In this document: in pieces, positions 1 to 4,670 of the stretch | Layout of the letters: each line of letters opens with the position of its first letter | Numbering within the stretch: the first letter of the stretch is position 1 | Source: Armatimonadota bacterium | GTDB lineage: Bacteria > Armatimonadota > JAAZEB01 | Assembly (NCBI GenBank): GCA_012841485.1 | Contig: DUUU01000578.1 | Coordinates: 1 to 6,037, forward strand | Length of the DNA stretch: 6,037 nt | Reading direction: 5' to 3' | Translations under genes and position numbers: made by a program | Notes under the pieces: model-generated | The model's database searches: none | What the model was told of the DNA's origin: nothing | Seen by the model: the letters and a program-made list of their open reading frames with translations, nothing else

Positions 1-186
1 GGCATCGGACGCGGTGACCAGGGCGCCGTTCATCCGCTCGCTCCAGGCCGCCGGCGAGCGGAGAAGACTTTCGGACCACTCGCGCGCTCTCGCGGGGGAT
101 GAGCGTGCCGGCGCGTTTGCGAGAAGCAGCAGGAGGACGAGGACCGTTCCGATCACCGAGGGATGGCGCAGGGCGACTCTTCGCAT
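1..186 (-). CDS. Secreted protein of unknown function, N-terminal part only
   Basis: Reading the minus strand from an ATG at 186-184 gives 62 codons without a stop, and the frame is still open at the window edge. The protein begins MRRVALRHPSVIG, then has a strongly hydrophobic stretch (about residues 11-22, TVLVLLLLL) and ANAPA, a plausible signal peptidase I site near residues 23-27. This is a textbook Sec signal peptide with a basic n-region. The start is supported by GAGAGGAG placed 5 bases before the ATG. The visible mature part (AREWSESLLRSPAAWSERM, about residues 34-52) is not enough to name a family. I infer a periplasmic, surface or exported protein. It lies downstream, on the same strand, of the broken maturase tail, so it may once have been the gene following the maturase. 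Confidence 0.72.
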   Translation of the reverse strand, partial: MRRVALRHPSVIGTVLVLLLLLANAPARSSPARAREWSESLLRSPAAWSERMNGALVTASDA

Positions 187-190
187 CGGG

Positions 191-199
191 TCTCCTCTC
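191..199 (-). promoter_or_regulatory. Ribosome binding site of the secreted protein
   Basis: On the minus strand the bases before the ATG read GAGAGGAGACCCG, so an AGGAG core lies about 5 bases from the start. This decides the start codon of the partial gene at the left edge. Confidence 0.6.
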
Positions 200-266
200 G
201 CGTCTCCGGTCCGCTTTGCCCGCGATCTGCACTGACGGGTTGCGCGGGCGGTGGGCCGGCCAGCAG

Positions 267-289
267 GCGCGCGGCCCTTGGCCACGCGC
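267..289. other. GC-rich hairpin in the leader of the secreted-protein gene
   Basis: GCGCG at 267-271 pairs with CGCGC at 285-289, and GGCC at 273-276 pairs with GGCC at 280-283, around a CTT loop and one C/A mismatch. No T tract follows on either strand, so it is not a classical intrinsic terminator. It lies about 80 bases upstream of the minus-strand secreted-protein start, within its likely 5' untranslated region. Its role is unknown. Confidence 0.4.
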
Positions 290-320
290 GGTGATCCCTG
301 AAGCTGCTGACCTCCTTCGC

Positions 321-344
321 GGGAAGGAAAAGGGCTCCTTTCCC
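321..344. other. Purine/pyrimidine hairpin, possible weak terminator
   Basis: GGGAAGGA at 321-328 can pair with TCCTTTCCC at 336-344 with one bulged base and a 7-base loop. It lies between the stop of the broken maturase tail (407) and the secreted-protein start (186) on the minus strand. On that strand the stem contains CCTTTTCC but no trailing T run. It could be a remnant terminator after the original maturase gene or a leader element. Confidence 0.3.
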
Positions 345-404
345 CGGCGGATGATCCAGTGGGATCCGTGGCCCGTGCATCGAGCAGCGTTGGATGGATG
401 CCGC

Positions 405-646
405 GCTCAGGCGCCGCAGCAGCGCTTGTACTTCATCCCGCTCCCGCAGGGGCAGGGGGTGTTGCGCCCGATGGTGCCGGGGGCAGCGCCACGCGCGGCG
501 CCTCGATGCTCGGGCCGCTCCGGCTTTCGTACGGCAGGTGCGGCTCCGGCAACGCCGGGGCCTCCCTTCCTCAGCGCGTCCATGATCCCCGCGGGCGGGC
601 GGCCCTGGGAAAACGCCTGCGCCATCCACTCCATCGTGGGGCCGAT
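405..646. repeat. Direct repeat, left copy of the maturase 3' end (242 bp)
   Basis: This segment matches 1572-1813 base for base at a constant offset of 1167, with no gaps. I count 7 substitutions by eye (about 97% identity). The match begins 2 bases beyond the shared TGA stop and ends abruptly at GCCGAT. A few further bases on the left could align if a 3-base gap is allowed. Both copies are in the same orientation and flank the pseudopilin gene. Confidence 0.93.
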
Positions 647-661
647 ATCGATGCACTCCAT
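407..661 (-). pseudogene. Truncated duplicate of the maturase C-terminus, with SEC-C motif
   Basis: The minus strand encodes 84 residues, [12 protein letters not shown] to CCGA. From IGPTMEW onward it reproduces the last 79 or so residues of the full-length radical SAM maturase at 1574-2962. The radical SAM and SPASM domains are absent, so it cannot be a maturase. Four of the seven base differences change the protein: V to I, D to G, S to T and K to M. The last turns the usual SEC-C string CGSGKKYK into CGSGMKYK, as expected for relaxed selection. All four SEC-C cysteines survive. The first five residues come from unrelated sequence past the duplication breakpoint, and only a poor AGAGG, immediately next to the ATG, precedes them. 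I call it a gene remnant; an expressed small zinc-binding peptide is possible but less likely. Confidence 0.82.
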
Positions 662-665
662 CCTC

Positions 666-679
666 TACGGTTCACCGTA
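666..679. repeat. Inverted repeat TACGGT-TC-ACCGTA
   Basis: A perfect 6-bp inverted repeat with a 2-base spacer lies between the duplication breakpoint (646) and the 19-bp direct repeats. It could be a small operator or part of a mobile-element end. It is only 14 bases long, so chance is possible. Confidence 0.35.
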
Positions 680-683
680 CGGA

Positions 684-728
684 GTGACATTTTCCCTGAG
701 CAGTTAACTGTGACATTTTCCCTGAGCA
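684..728 (+). repeat. Two 19-bp direct repeats, IS-end-like
   Basis: GTGACATTTTCCCTGAGCA occurs exactly at 684-702 and again at 710-728, a 26-base period. The bases at 701-710, overlapping the repeats at either edge, form the perfect palindrome CAGTTAACTG. Closely spaced repeats of the type TGACATTTTC-CTGA are, from general knowledge, typical of terminal transposase-binding repeats of IS21/IS481-like elements. No transposase gene is present, so this would be an orphan element end. The alternative is a tandem binding site for a regulator of the pseudopilin promoter, which starts 24 bases downstream. Confidence 0.6.
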
Positions 729-751
729 ACAACACACGCGTGCATAGGCGA

Positions 752-780
752 TTGACAGGCGCGGGCGTGTGTGGTAGAGT
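752..780 (+). promoter_or_regulatory. Sigma70-type promoter of the pseudopilin gene
   Basis: A perfect -35 box TTGACA at 752-757 is followed by exactly 17 bases and a -10-like TAGAGT at 775-780 (4 of 6 matches to TATAAT). The transcript would start near 787 and carry a leader of about 90 bases before the ATG at 877. The direct repeats lie just upstream of the -35 box. Confidence 0.65.
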
Positions 781-794
781 TTCGTAAGCAGCGG

Positions 795-861
795 GTGGCG
801 CGAAACCGTGAATGGTGGAGGCGTCTCTCGCCGCCACGGTGAGTAGGGACTATTCTTACTC
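795..861 (+). promoter_or_regulatory. Structured 5' leader with alternative stems, unidentified
   Basis: Several pairings are visible in the predicted leader. ACCGTG (805-810) pairs with CACGGT (835-840). GGCG (820-823) pairs with CGCC (829-832) around TCTCT. GTGG (815-818) or GTGGC (795-799) can compete for the same CCAC/GCCAC at 833-837. A separate GAGTA/TACTC stem (841-845 with 857-861) ends two bases before the AAAGGAG ribosome binding site. Mutually exclusive stems beside a ribosome binding site suggest post-initiation control. I could not match the leader to a cyclic-di-GMP, cobalamin, TPP or other riboswitch consensus that I know. Confidence 0.4.
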
Positions 862-862
862 G

Positions 863-869
863 AAAGGAG
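863..869 (+). promoter_or_regulatory. Ribosome binding site of the pseudopilin
   Basis: AAAGGAG lies 7 bases before the ATG at 877. It fixes the start that gives a short basic leader ending in KRG, as expected for a prepilin peptidase substrate. Confidence 0.8.
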
Positions 870-876
870 CTGGCGA

Positions 877-1548
877 ATGTTACTCGCATCTCGTGGAAGC
901 GCAGCCAAGAGGGGCTTCACCCTGATCGAGCTCCTAGTCGTTATCGCGATTATCGCCATACTCGCGGCGATTCTCTTCCCGGTCTTCGCGCGCGCCCGAG
1001 AGAACGCGCGCAAGTCGACGTGTCAATCCAACCTGAAGCAGCTGGCGACATCCATGCTGATGTACGCCCAGGATTATGATGAGACGCTCTGCGTCGAACG
1101 CCATGAACGCTCACAGAGCTTCATCCAGATCATCGCGCCTTACGTGAAGAACGTGAAGGTGTTCGACTGCCCCAGCCAGCGGGCCACATCGACCTTGAAC
1201 TACAACGGGGAGCGCAGCTATGGCTACGCCGAGGTGTTCTTTGGCGCCTCACTGGCCACCATCCAGCGTCCGGCGGATGCGGTGTTACTGGCGGACCAGA
1301 CGCCAAACACGTATATGGGCGCGTGGTGGCTCTTCAGGCCATCCAGGGGCAACCGCGACGCCAATGGCGACCCATCCGACGGGAGCAAGAGCACTACGTG
1401 GACCACGAATACCCAGGTGTGGCTCAACTTCTGCGCGCGGCACAATGGAGTCGGCAACGTGGCCTTCGCGGACGGGCATGTGAAGGCGATGAATTACTCA
1501 ACGCTCTATAACAACGGCTCCAACGCCCTTAACTTCAGCAAGGACTGA
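877..1548 (+). CDS. DUF1559-type prepilin-like (pseudopilin) protein, H-x9-DG
   Basis: This 223-residue protein has a type IV prepilin N-terminus. A 13-residue basic leader (AAKRG) is followed by the cleavage point G13/F14, FTLIE with the conserved Glu18 (position 5 of the mature protein), and a hydrophobic helix to about residue 34. It continues with the [14 protein letters not shown] neck and [18 protein letters not shown], typical of DUF1559 proteins. Near the C-terminus, H189 and D199-G200 form the H-x9-DG motif of the processing-associated domain. Prepilin peptidase should cleave and methylate it, and it would be displayed at the envelope or in a type II secretion/pilus-like structure. 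The exact role is unknown; hosts usually carry many paralogues. It is the only plus-strand gene here, has its own promoter and leader, and is visibly less GC-rich than its neighbours. No secretion or pilus machinery is nearby. Confidence 0.93.
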   Translation: MLLASRGSAAKRGFTLIELLVVIAIIAILAAILFPVFARARENARKSTCQSNLKQLATSMLMYAQDYDETLCVERHERSQSFIQIIAPYVKNVKVFDCPSQRATSTLNYNGERSYGYAEVFFGASLATIQRPADAVLLADQTPNTYMGAWWLFRPSRGNRDANGDPSDGSKSTTWTTNTQVWLNFCARHNGVGNVAFADGHVKAMNYSTLYNNGSNALNFSKD

Positions 1549-1566
1549 CTTCGTAACGCGACCCGG

Positions 1567-1592
1567 GCGCTGCTCAGGCGCCGCAGCAGCGC
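1567..1592. terminator. Hairpin between convergent genes, possible bidirectional terminator
   Basis: GCGCTGCT (1567-1574) and AGCAGCGC (1585-1592) form a perfect 8-bp stem around a 10-base loop containing GGCGCC, extendable by two G-T pairs. It lies 19 bases after the pseudopilin stop and spans the maturase stop. On the plus strand the stem is followed by TTGTACTTCTTCCC, only moderately T-rich, so termination efficiency is uncertain. In the left duplicate the equivalent stem keeps only 5 bp (403-407 with 421-425). Confidence 0.45.
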
Positions 1593-1813
1593 TTGTACTT
1601 CTTCCCGCTCCCGCAGGGGCAGGGGGAGTTGCGCCCGATGGTGCCGGGGGCAGCGCCACGCGCGGCGTCTCGATGCTCGGGCCGCTCCGGCTTTCGTACG
1701 GCAGGTGCGGCTCCGGCAACGCCGGGGCCTCCCTTCCTCAGTGCATCCATGACCCCCGCGGGCGGCCGGCCCTGGGAAAACGCCTGCGCCATCCACTCCA
1801 TCGTGGGGCCGAT
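1572..1813. repeat. Direct repeat, right copy, within the intact maturase gene
   Basis: This is the 3' end of the full-length maturase gene and the partner of 405-646. It keeps the consensus SEC-C lysine that the left copy has lost, so this copy is the functional one. The two copies bracket 925 bases holding the pseudopilin with its promoter, leader and upstream repeats. Confidence 0.93.
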
Positions 1814-2962
1814 GTGGGTGAAGAACCGCTTCAGTCCAGCGCACAGGTAGTTCAGGCCCTCTTCCCCCGCGGGGGTGCGGAGGAAGCGGTTCTTTGGGCA
1901 GCAACCGTTGCAGAGGAAGCGGACCTCGCACTCGCGACAGACACGGGGGAGGGCATCGCGCTTGCTGGTGCCAAACTCGCGCTGGAAGGTGCTGTCGACC
2001 AGCTCGACGAGGGGTTGCTCCATCAGGTTGCCGAGGTAGTACTCCGGATAGACATAGTGGTCGCACGAGTAGAGATCGCCGTTGTGCTCCAGGGCGAGCG
2101 CCGTGCCGCACGTGGGCTCGAAGACGCACAATCCGGCGCCGCGACCCATCCAGGCGCTGAAAGCAACCTCAAAGGTCTGGATGTAGACCTTCCCCACGTC
2201 GTTGCGCACCCACTCGTCGTAGATCTCGCAGAGGAAGCGGCCATAGTCTTCCGGAAGGACCGAGGCCTCGGAGACCTCGCGCGTGGAAGGTGCCGCCCCG
2301 TGGCGCGGAGCCTCCTCGGCGAGGCGCTCGACAATCGGGATGAACTGGATGAATTGGGCGCCCTCTTCCTTGAAGAAGTGGTAGCACTCCAACGGACGCT
2401 GGCTGTTGACGCGGTTCACCACGCAGAGAACGTTGAACTCCACTCCGTGCTCGCGCATCAGGCCCAATCCACGGAGGGCGGAGTCGAACGAGGGACCGCC
2501 CTTCGCGTCCTGACGAAAGTGGTCATGAAGCTCGCGCGGGCCGTCGATGCTGATGCCGACGAGGAAGTTGTTCTCGCGCAGGAAGCGGCACCACTCCGCG
2601 TCGAGGAGCGTGCCGTTGGTCTGTAGCGCGTTGATCAGGCGCACTCCTGGGGGAAGATACTTCCGCTGCAGCTCGACGACGCGGCGGAAGAACTCGACTC
2701 CGAGCAGCGTGGGCTCGCCACCCTGCCAGGCGAAGCTCACCTCGGGCACTTCCTGCGCCTCGATATACTGGCGGATGAAGCTCTCCAACGTCTCGTCCGA
2801 CATGCGGAAGGAGTGCTTTCCCGGATAGAGGCGATCTTTCTCCAGGTAGAAGCAGTAGGCACAGCGCAGGTTGCACCGGGGGCCGATGGGCTTCGCCATC
2901 ACGTGAAACGCGCGCCGCCGGGGCAGGGGGTGGGAAAAGCGCATCTGGGGAAGCTCACCCAT
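1574..2962 (-). CDS. Anaerobic sulfatase-maturase-type radical SAM/SPASM protein with SEC-C tail
   Basis: The family converts an active-site Cys or Ser of sulfatases to formylglycine without oxygen, using S-adenosylmethionine and three iron-sulfur clusters. The 462-residue protein shows the radical SAM motif C30-x3-C34-x2-C37 followed by F38-Y39, GGEP at 81-84 and ISIDGP at 138-142. The SPASM cysteines C279, C285, C300, C342, C345, C351, C355 and C374 match the family spacing. D301, directly after C300, and Y39 match positions proposed as catalytic in the Clostridium enzyme. The tail carries a SEC-C zinc motif (C448, C450, C459, C460), making the protein longer than the usual roughly 370-400 residues. 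I chose the ATG at 2962, preceded by GTGGAG at 7 bases and overlapping the upstream gene by 8 bases, over an upstream ATG at 3010 lying inside that gene. No sulfatase is in the window; another SPASM maturase activity remains possible. Confidence 0.88.
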   Translation of the reverse strand: MGELPQMRFSHPLPRRRAFHVMAKPIGPRCNLRCAYCFYLEKDRLYPGKHSFRMSDETLESFIRQYIEAQEVPEVSFAWQGGEPTLLGVEFFRRVVELQRKYLPPGVRLINALQTNGTLLDAEWCRFLRENNFLVGISIDGPRELHDHFRQDAKGGPSFDSALRGLGLMREHGVEFNVLCVVNRVNSQRPLECYHFFKEEGAQFIQFIPIVERLAEEAPRHGAAPSTREVSEASVLPEDYGRFLCEIYDEWVRNDVGKVYIQTFEVAFSAWMGRGAGLCVFEPTCGTALALEHNGDLYSCDHYVYPEYYLGNLMEQPLVELVDSTFQREFGTSKRDALPRVCRECEVRFLCNGCCPKNRFLRTPAGEEGLNYLCAGLKRFFTHIGPTMEWMAQAFSQGRPPAGVMDALRKGGPGVAGAAPAVRKPERPEHRDAARGAAPGTIGRNSPCPCGSGKKYKRCCGA

Positions 2963-3872
2963 TGAGATGCTCCACGCGGGGCCGGTCCCAGCCCAGCTCG
3001 CGCAACACATCCAGGTACTCCTGAGGGGTCATCTCTTCCGGGCGCTTCCCGGCCAGGGTGATGACGACGGCCTCAATCACGTTGGTCCCGAAGGACCGCC
3101 CGGAGAGGTTTGGGGTGGTTGTCACAAGGAGCGCGGCGCCCCGCGAGCGGAGGAGCTCCACATCCTTGCTTGTCACGGTGTTCGTCAGGATCATCTTGCC
3201 CCGCAGCGCCTCGGATCCCACGGGGAGGCAGCGCTGGATGAACTTCCAGTCGCCGGCGATCACATCGGCCCACGCGTACCACTTGCCGTACTTCGGCCGC
3301 ACTTTAGTCTCGCCGGTGGGGTAGAGCCACTTGAAGGGCACGTAGCCGGTGATCATGGGCACGAGCAGCGCGGCCAGCGGGCGGAGCAGATTCCAGGGCA
3401 GCGGGATCGGGAGGTCGAGCCCGAACATCAGGTCGCCGAAGATGGTCTCGCGGGCAGTCTCGCGGAGTGCCCGCGCCATGCCCCACCGGTCGGTGGCCGC
3501 GACCATGAGCACCCGGCTTCGCGTGAAATCGACCACGCCCTCCTGCTGGAGTCGGTGGACGAGGTAGGGCTCCAAGCTGGTCTTCAGGCCGCAGCCGTCT
3601 ACGACGGGCTTGGCGCGAACGGTGGCGACCATCTTGCGCGCCATGCGGAACTCGTGCTTATTCGCATTGGTCAGGAGGTAACGGTTGATCCCCCCGAGGC
3701 CGATGGCGCGCACCTCCGGGTCGGCATCCGCTTCGGCGAGGGCACGGAAATACTCTTGATAGGAGCCATCCACCCCGCGGCGCTGGACCGCGAGGCGTCT
3801 CCCCAGGAGATCCACTTCAACGGTGAAGTCGCGCGAGGGGGAGCCCAGGGATATACTGACAATCTTTTCCAT
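2955..3872 (-). CDS. Conserved protein of the 'quinate 5-dehydrogenase' family, function unproven
   Basis: The 305-residue protein resembles, from memory, a soluble family in Firmicutes and related phyla often labelled quinate 5-dehydrogenase. I know of no proof of that activity for this branch. Recognisable segments in order are VSISLGSPSRD (5-15), VVDGCGLK (90-97), ATDRWGMA (126-133), FGDLMFGL (145-152), YPTGE (184-188), ADVIAGDW (202-209), TNTVT (230-234), TTTP (251-254), GRSFGTN (258-264) and GKRPEEMTP (275-283). No signal peptide is evident; the hydrophobic stretch near 160-180 is proline-rich and is not clearly a membrane span. The start is supported by GGAG 4 bases before the ATG. Its stop overlaps the maturase start (ATGGGTGA), so the two are almost certainly translated as a coupled pair. 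It contains no C-x-P-x-R sulfatase motif, so it is not itself the maturase substrate. Confidence 0.8.
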   Translation of the reverse strand: MEKIVSISLGSPSRDFTVEVDLLGRRLAVQRRGVDGSYQEYFRALAEADADPEVRAIGLGGINRYLLTNANKHEFRMARKMVATVRAKPVVDGCGLKTSLEPYLVHRLQQEGVVDFTRSRVLMVAATDRWGMARALRETARETIFGDLMFGLDLPIPLPWNLLRPLAALLVPMITGYVPFKWLYPTGETKVRPKYGKWYAWADVIAGDWKFIQRCLPVGSEALRGKMILTNTVTSKDVELLRSRGAALLVTTTPNLSGRSFGTNVIEAVVITLAGKRPEEMTPQEYLDVLRELGWDRPRVEHLNG

Positions 3873-4003
3873 AGAACTCCAGGGCCATCACAGTGCAAGC
3901 GCAGGCAACAAGCGCCGGGGGAGATCCCCGAAGGGCGACGGTGGACGCGCGCGACGGGCACGGGACCGGTGCTCACCCGCGCGATACACGAGGGGGCCGC
4001 GGT

Positions 4004-4024
4004 GGATGCGTGCGCTACGCATCC
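4004..4024. repeat. Perfect 8-bp inverted repeat GGATGCGT / ACGCATCC
   Basis: The arms at 4004-4011 and 4017-4024 are exact reverse complements around GCGCT. No T tract follows. It lies about 130 bases upstream of the minus-strand 305-residue gene, where an operator or a leader hairpin would fit. It could also be the end of the transcript of the small gene whose stop is at 4173. Confidence 0.5.
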
Positions 4025-4058
4025 CAGGAATCAAGGCGCCTGACACGCTCCCGGGGTA

Positions 4059-4093
4059 ACATTTCTCTTGAGTGAGGCACGTTCCTGCTGAGC
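4059..4093 (+). repeat. Degenerate pair resembling the ACATTTTCCCTGAG repeats
   Basis: ACATTTCTCTTGAG at 4059-4072 matches the core of the repeats at 684-728 at 11 of 14 positions. ACGTTCCTGCTGAG at 4079-4092 matches at 9 of 14. The pair is spaced 20 rather than 26 bases and lies in the same orientation. It may be an eroded element end; chance similarity is not excluded. Confidence 0.25.
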
Positions 4094-4172
4094 GAGAGCG
4101 CCCTGAAACGGAAGCCCGACGCGCAGAGACGGCATGGCACCGCGGCGCGCCGGGCTTGAAATCGTCACCGTC

Positions 4173-4433
4173 TCAGTCGAAGGTGCCCTCTTTGGCGTGT
4201 CGGATGATCTCGTCGCGAAGCATCTCGACGTGCTTCATGTCATCCTGCTTGATCTCTTCCCAGATGCGCATGCATACCTCGCACTCGTCCACCGCGTCCT
4301 CATGGTAGACGGGATACCGGACCACGCCATCCAGCTTCTCGCTCAGCACCTGGATCAGGTCGTGGTTGTGGTTGCGCATCGGCTCTTCCGTGACGATCTC
4401 TTCCATGACTTCAACGGCATCTACCGTGGCCAT
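4173..4433 (-). CDS. Small acidic helical protein, possibly ferritin-like
   Basis: The 86-residue product is rich in Glu, Asp and His and predicted by eye to be two amphipathic helices. The first (NHNHDLIQVLSEKLDG, 21-36) is followed by VVRYPVYHED and C51-x2-C54. The second (RIWEEIKQDDMKHVEMLRDE, 56-75) contains E59, E60, D65-x2-H68 and E70. The carboxylate/histidine pattern, with a D-x2-H in place of E-x2-H, recalls one helix pair of a ferritin/rubrerythrin four-helix bundle. If so, it would have to dimerise to bind a di-metal centre. This is inference; I do not recognise a named family. The start is supported by GGGGAGG 6 bases before the ATG. It lacks a signal peptide and stands alone, with 237 bases to the rseB-like gene upstream and 300 bases to the next gene downstream. 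Confidence 0.72.
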   Translation of the reverse strand: MATVDAVEVMEEIVTEEPMRNHNHDLIQVLSEKLDGVVRYPVYHEDAVDECEVCMRIWEEIKQDDMKHVEMLRDEIIRHAKEGTFD

Positions 4434-4670
4434 TCTCGTCCTCCCCTGCGGGGCGATGCCCCCTGGTGGAGTGCCGGCGGCATACCGCCTGGAGTTGGGG
4501 CGCGCAGCGCGCTCCCCGCGTTCAGCGGGAGATGACCCTTCATGGGCGTGCCCTCTCTCGCCAGCACCCTCGCCAGGTTCATTCCCGGCGTCTCGAAGAG
4601 GTAAACGCAGCCCTGGTGGCGGCCGCGAGCCGGGCGTAGAGACCGGATGATCTCCCCGCTTGGCCGCCCA
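4434..4670. other. Intergenic region between rseB-like gene and small protein gene
   Basis: No convincing gene lies here. There is a GGCGG-CATA-CCGCC hairpin (4476-4489) and a CCCC-TGC-GGGG stem (4443-4453) that overlaps the GGGGAGG ribosome binding site of the small gene on the minus strand. The second stem could mask that site. I see no T-tract terminator after the rseB-like stop at 4671. Confidence 0.45.

Larger units (their letters stand above)
3873..4172. other. Gene-free region upstream of the two-gene maturase operon
   Basis: These 300 bases separate the small protein gene from the 305-residue gene, both on the minus strand. I see no convincing coding sequence. They hold a CGGGG-GAGAT-CCCCG hairpin (3916-3930), a perfect 8-bp inverted repeat (4004-4024) and a degenerate repeat resembling the IS-end-like motif (4059-4095). 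The promoter of the minus-strand pair should be here, but I cannot single out convincing -35 and -10 boxes. Confidence 0.6.

Noticed and set aside
240..330. T-box-like string on the minus strand (AGGGATCACCGCG)
   Set aside because: It only partly matches the T-box core, lacks a visible stem I or terminator, and precedes a secreted-protein gene rather than a tRNA synthetase or amino-acid gene.
684..728. CRISPR-like repeat
   Set aside because: There are only two units with a 7-base, partly palindromic spacer and no cas genes, which does not fit a CRISPR array.
1673..2626. Long plus-strand open frame opposite the maturase
   Set aside because: It is a GC-driven shadow of a gene with complete family motifs on the minus strand, and its product has no recognisable domain.
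2963..3010. Upstream ATG at 3010 as the maturase start
   Set aside because: It would add 16 residues lying wholly inside the preceding gene; the ATG at 2962 has GTGGAG at proper spacing and an 8-base coupled overlap.
3166..3180. Cys-x-Pro-x-Arg sulfatase-type modification site in the 305-residue protein
   Set aside because: The only candidate elsewhere in that protein reads CLPVG (residues 215-219), lacking the Arg; the region here has no such motif, so it is not an obvious maturase substrate.
2967..4043. Long plus-strand open frame opposite the 305-residue gene
   Set aside because: It mirrors the coding frame of the conserved minus-strand protein and has no ribosome binding site or known motif.
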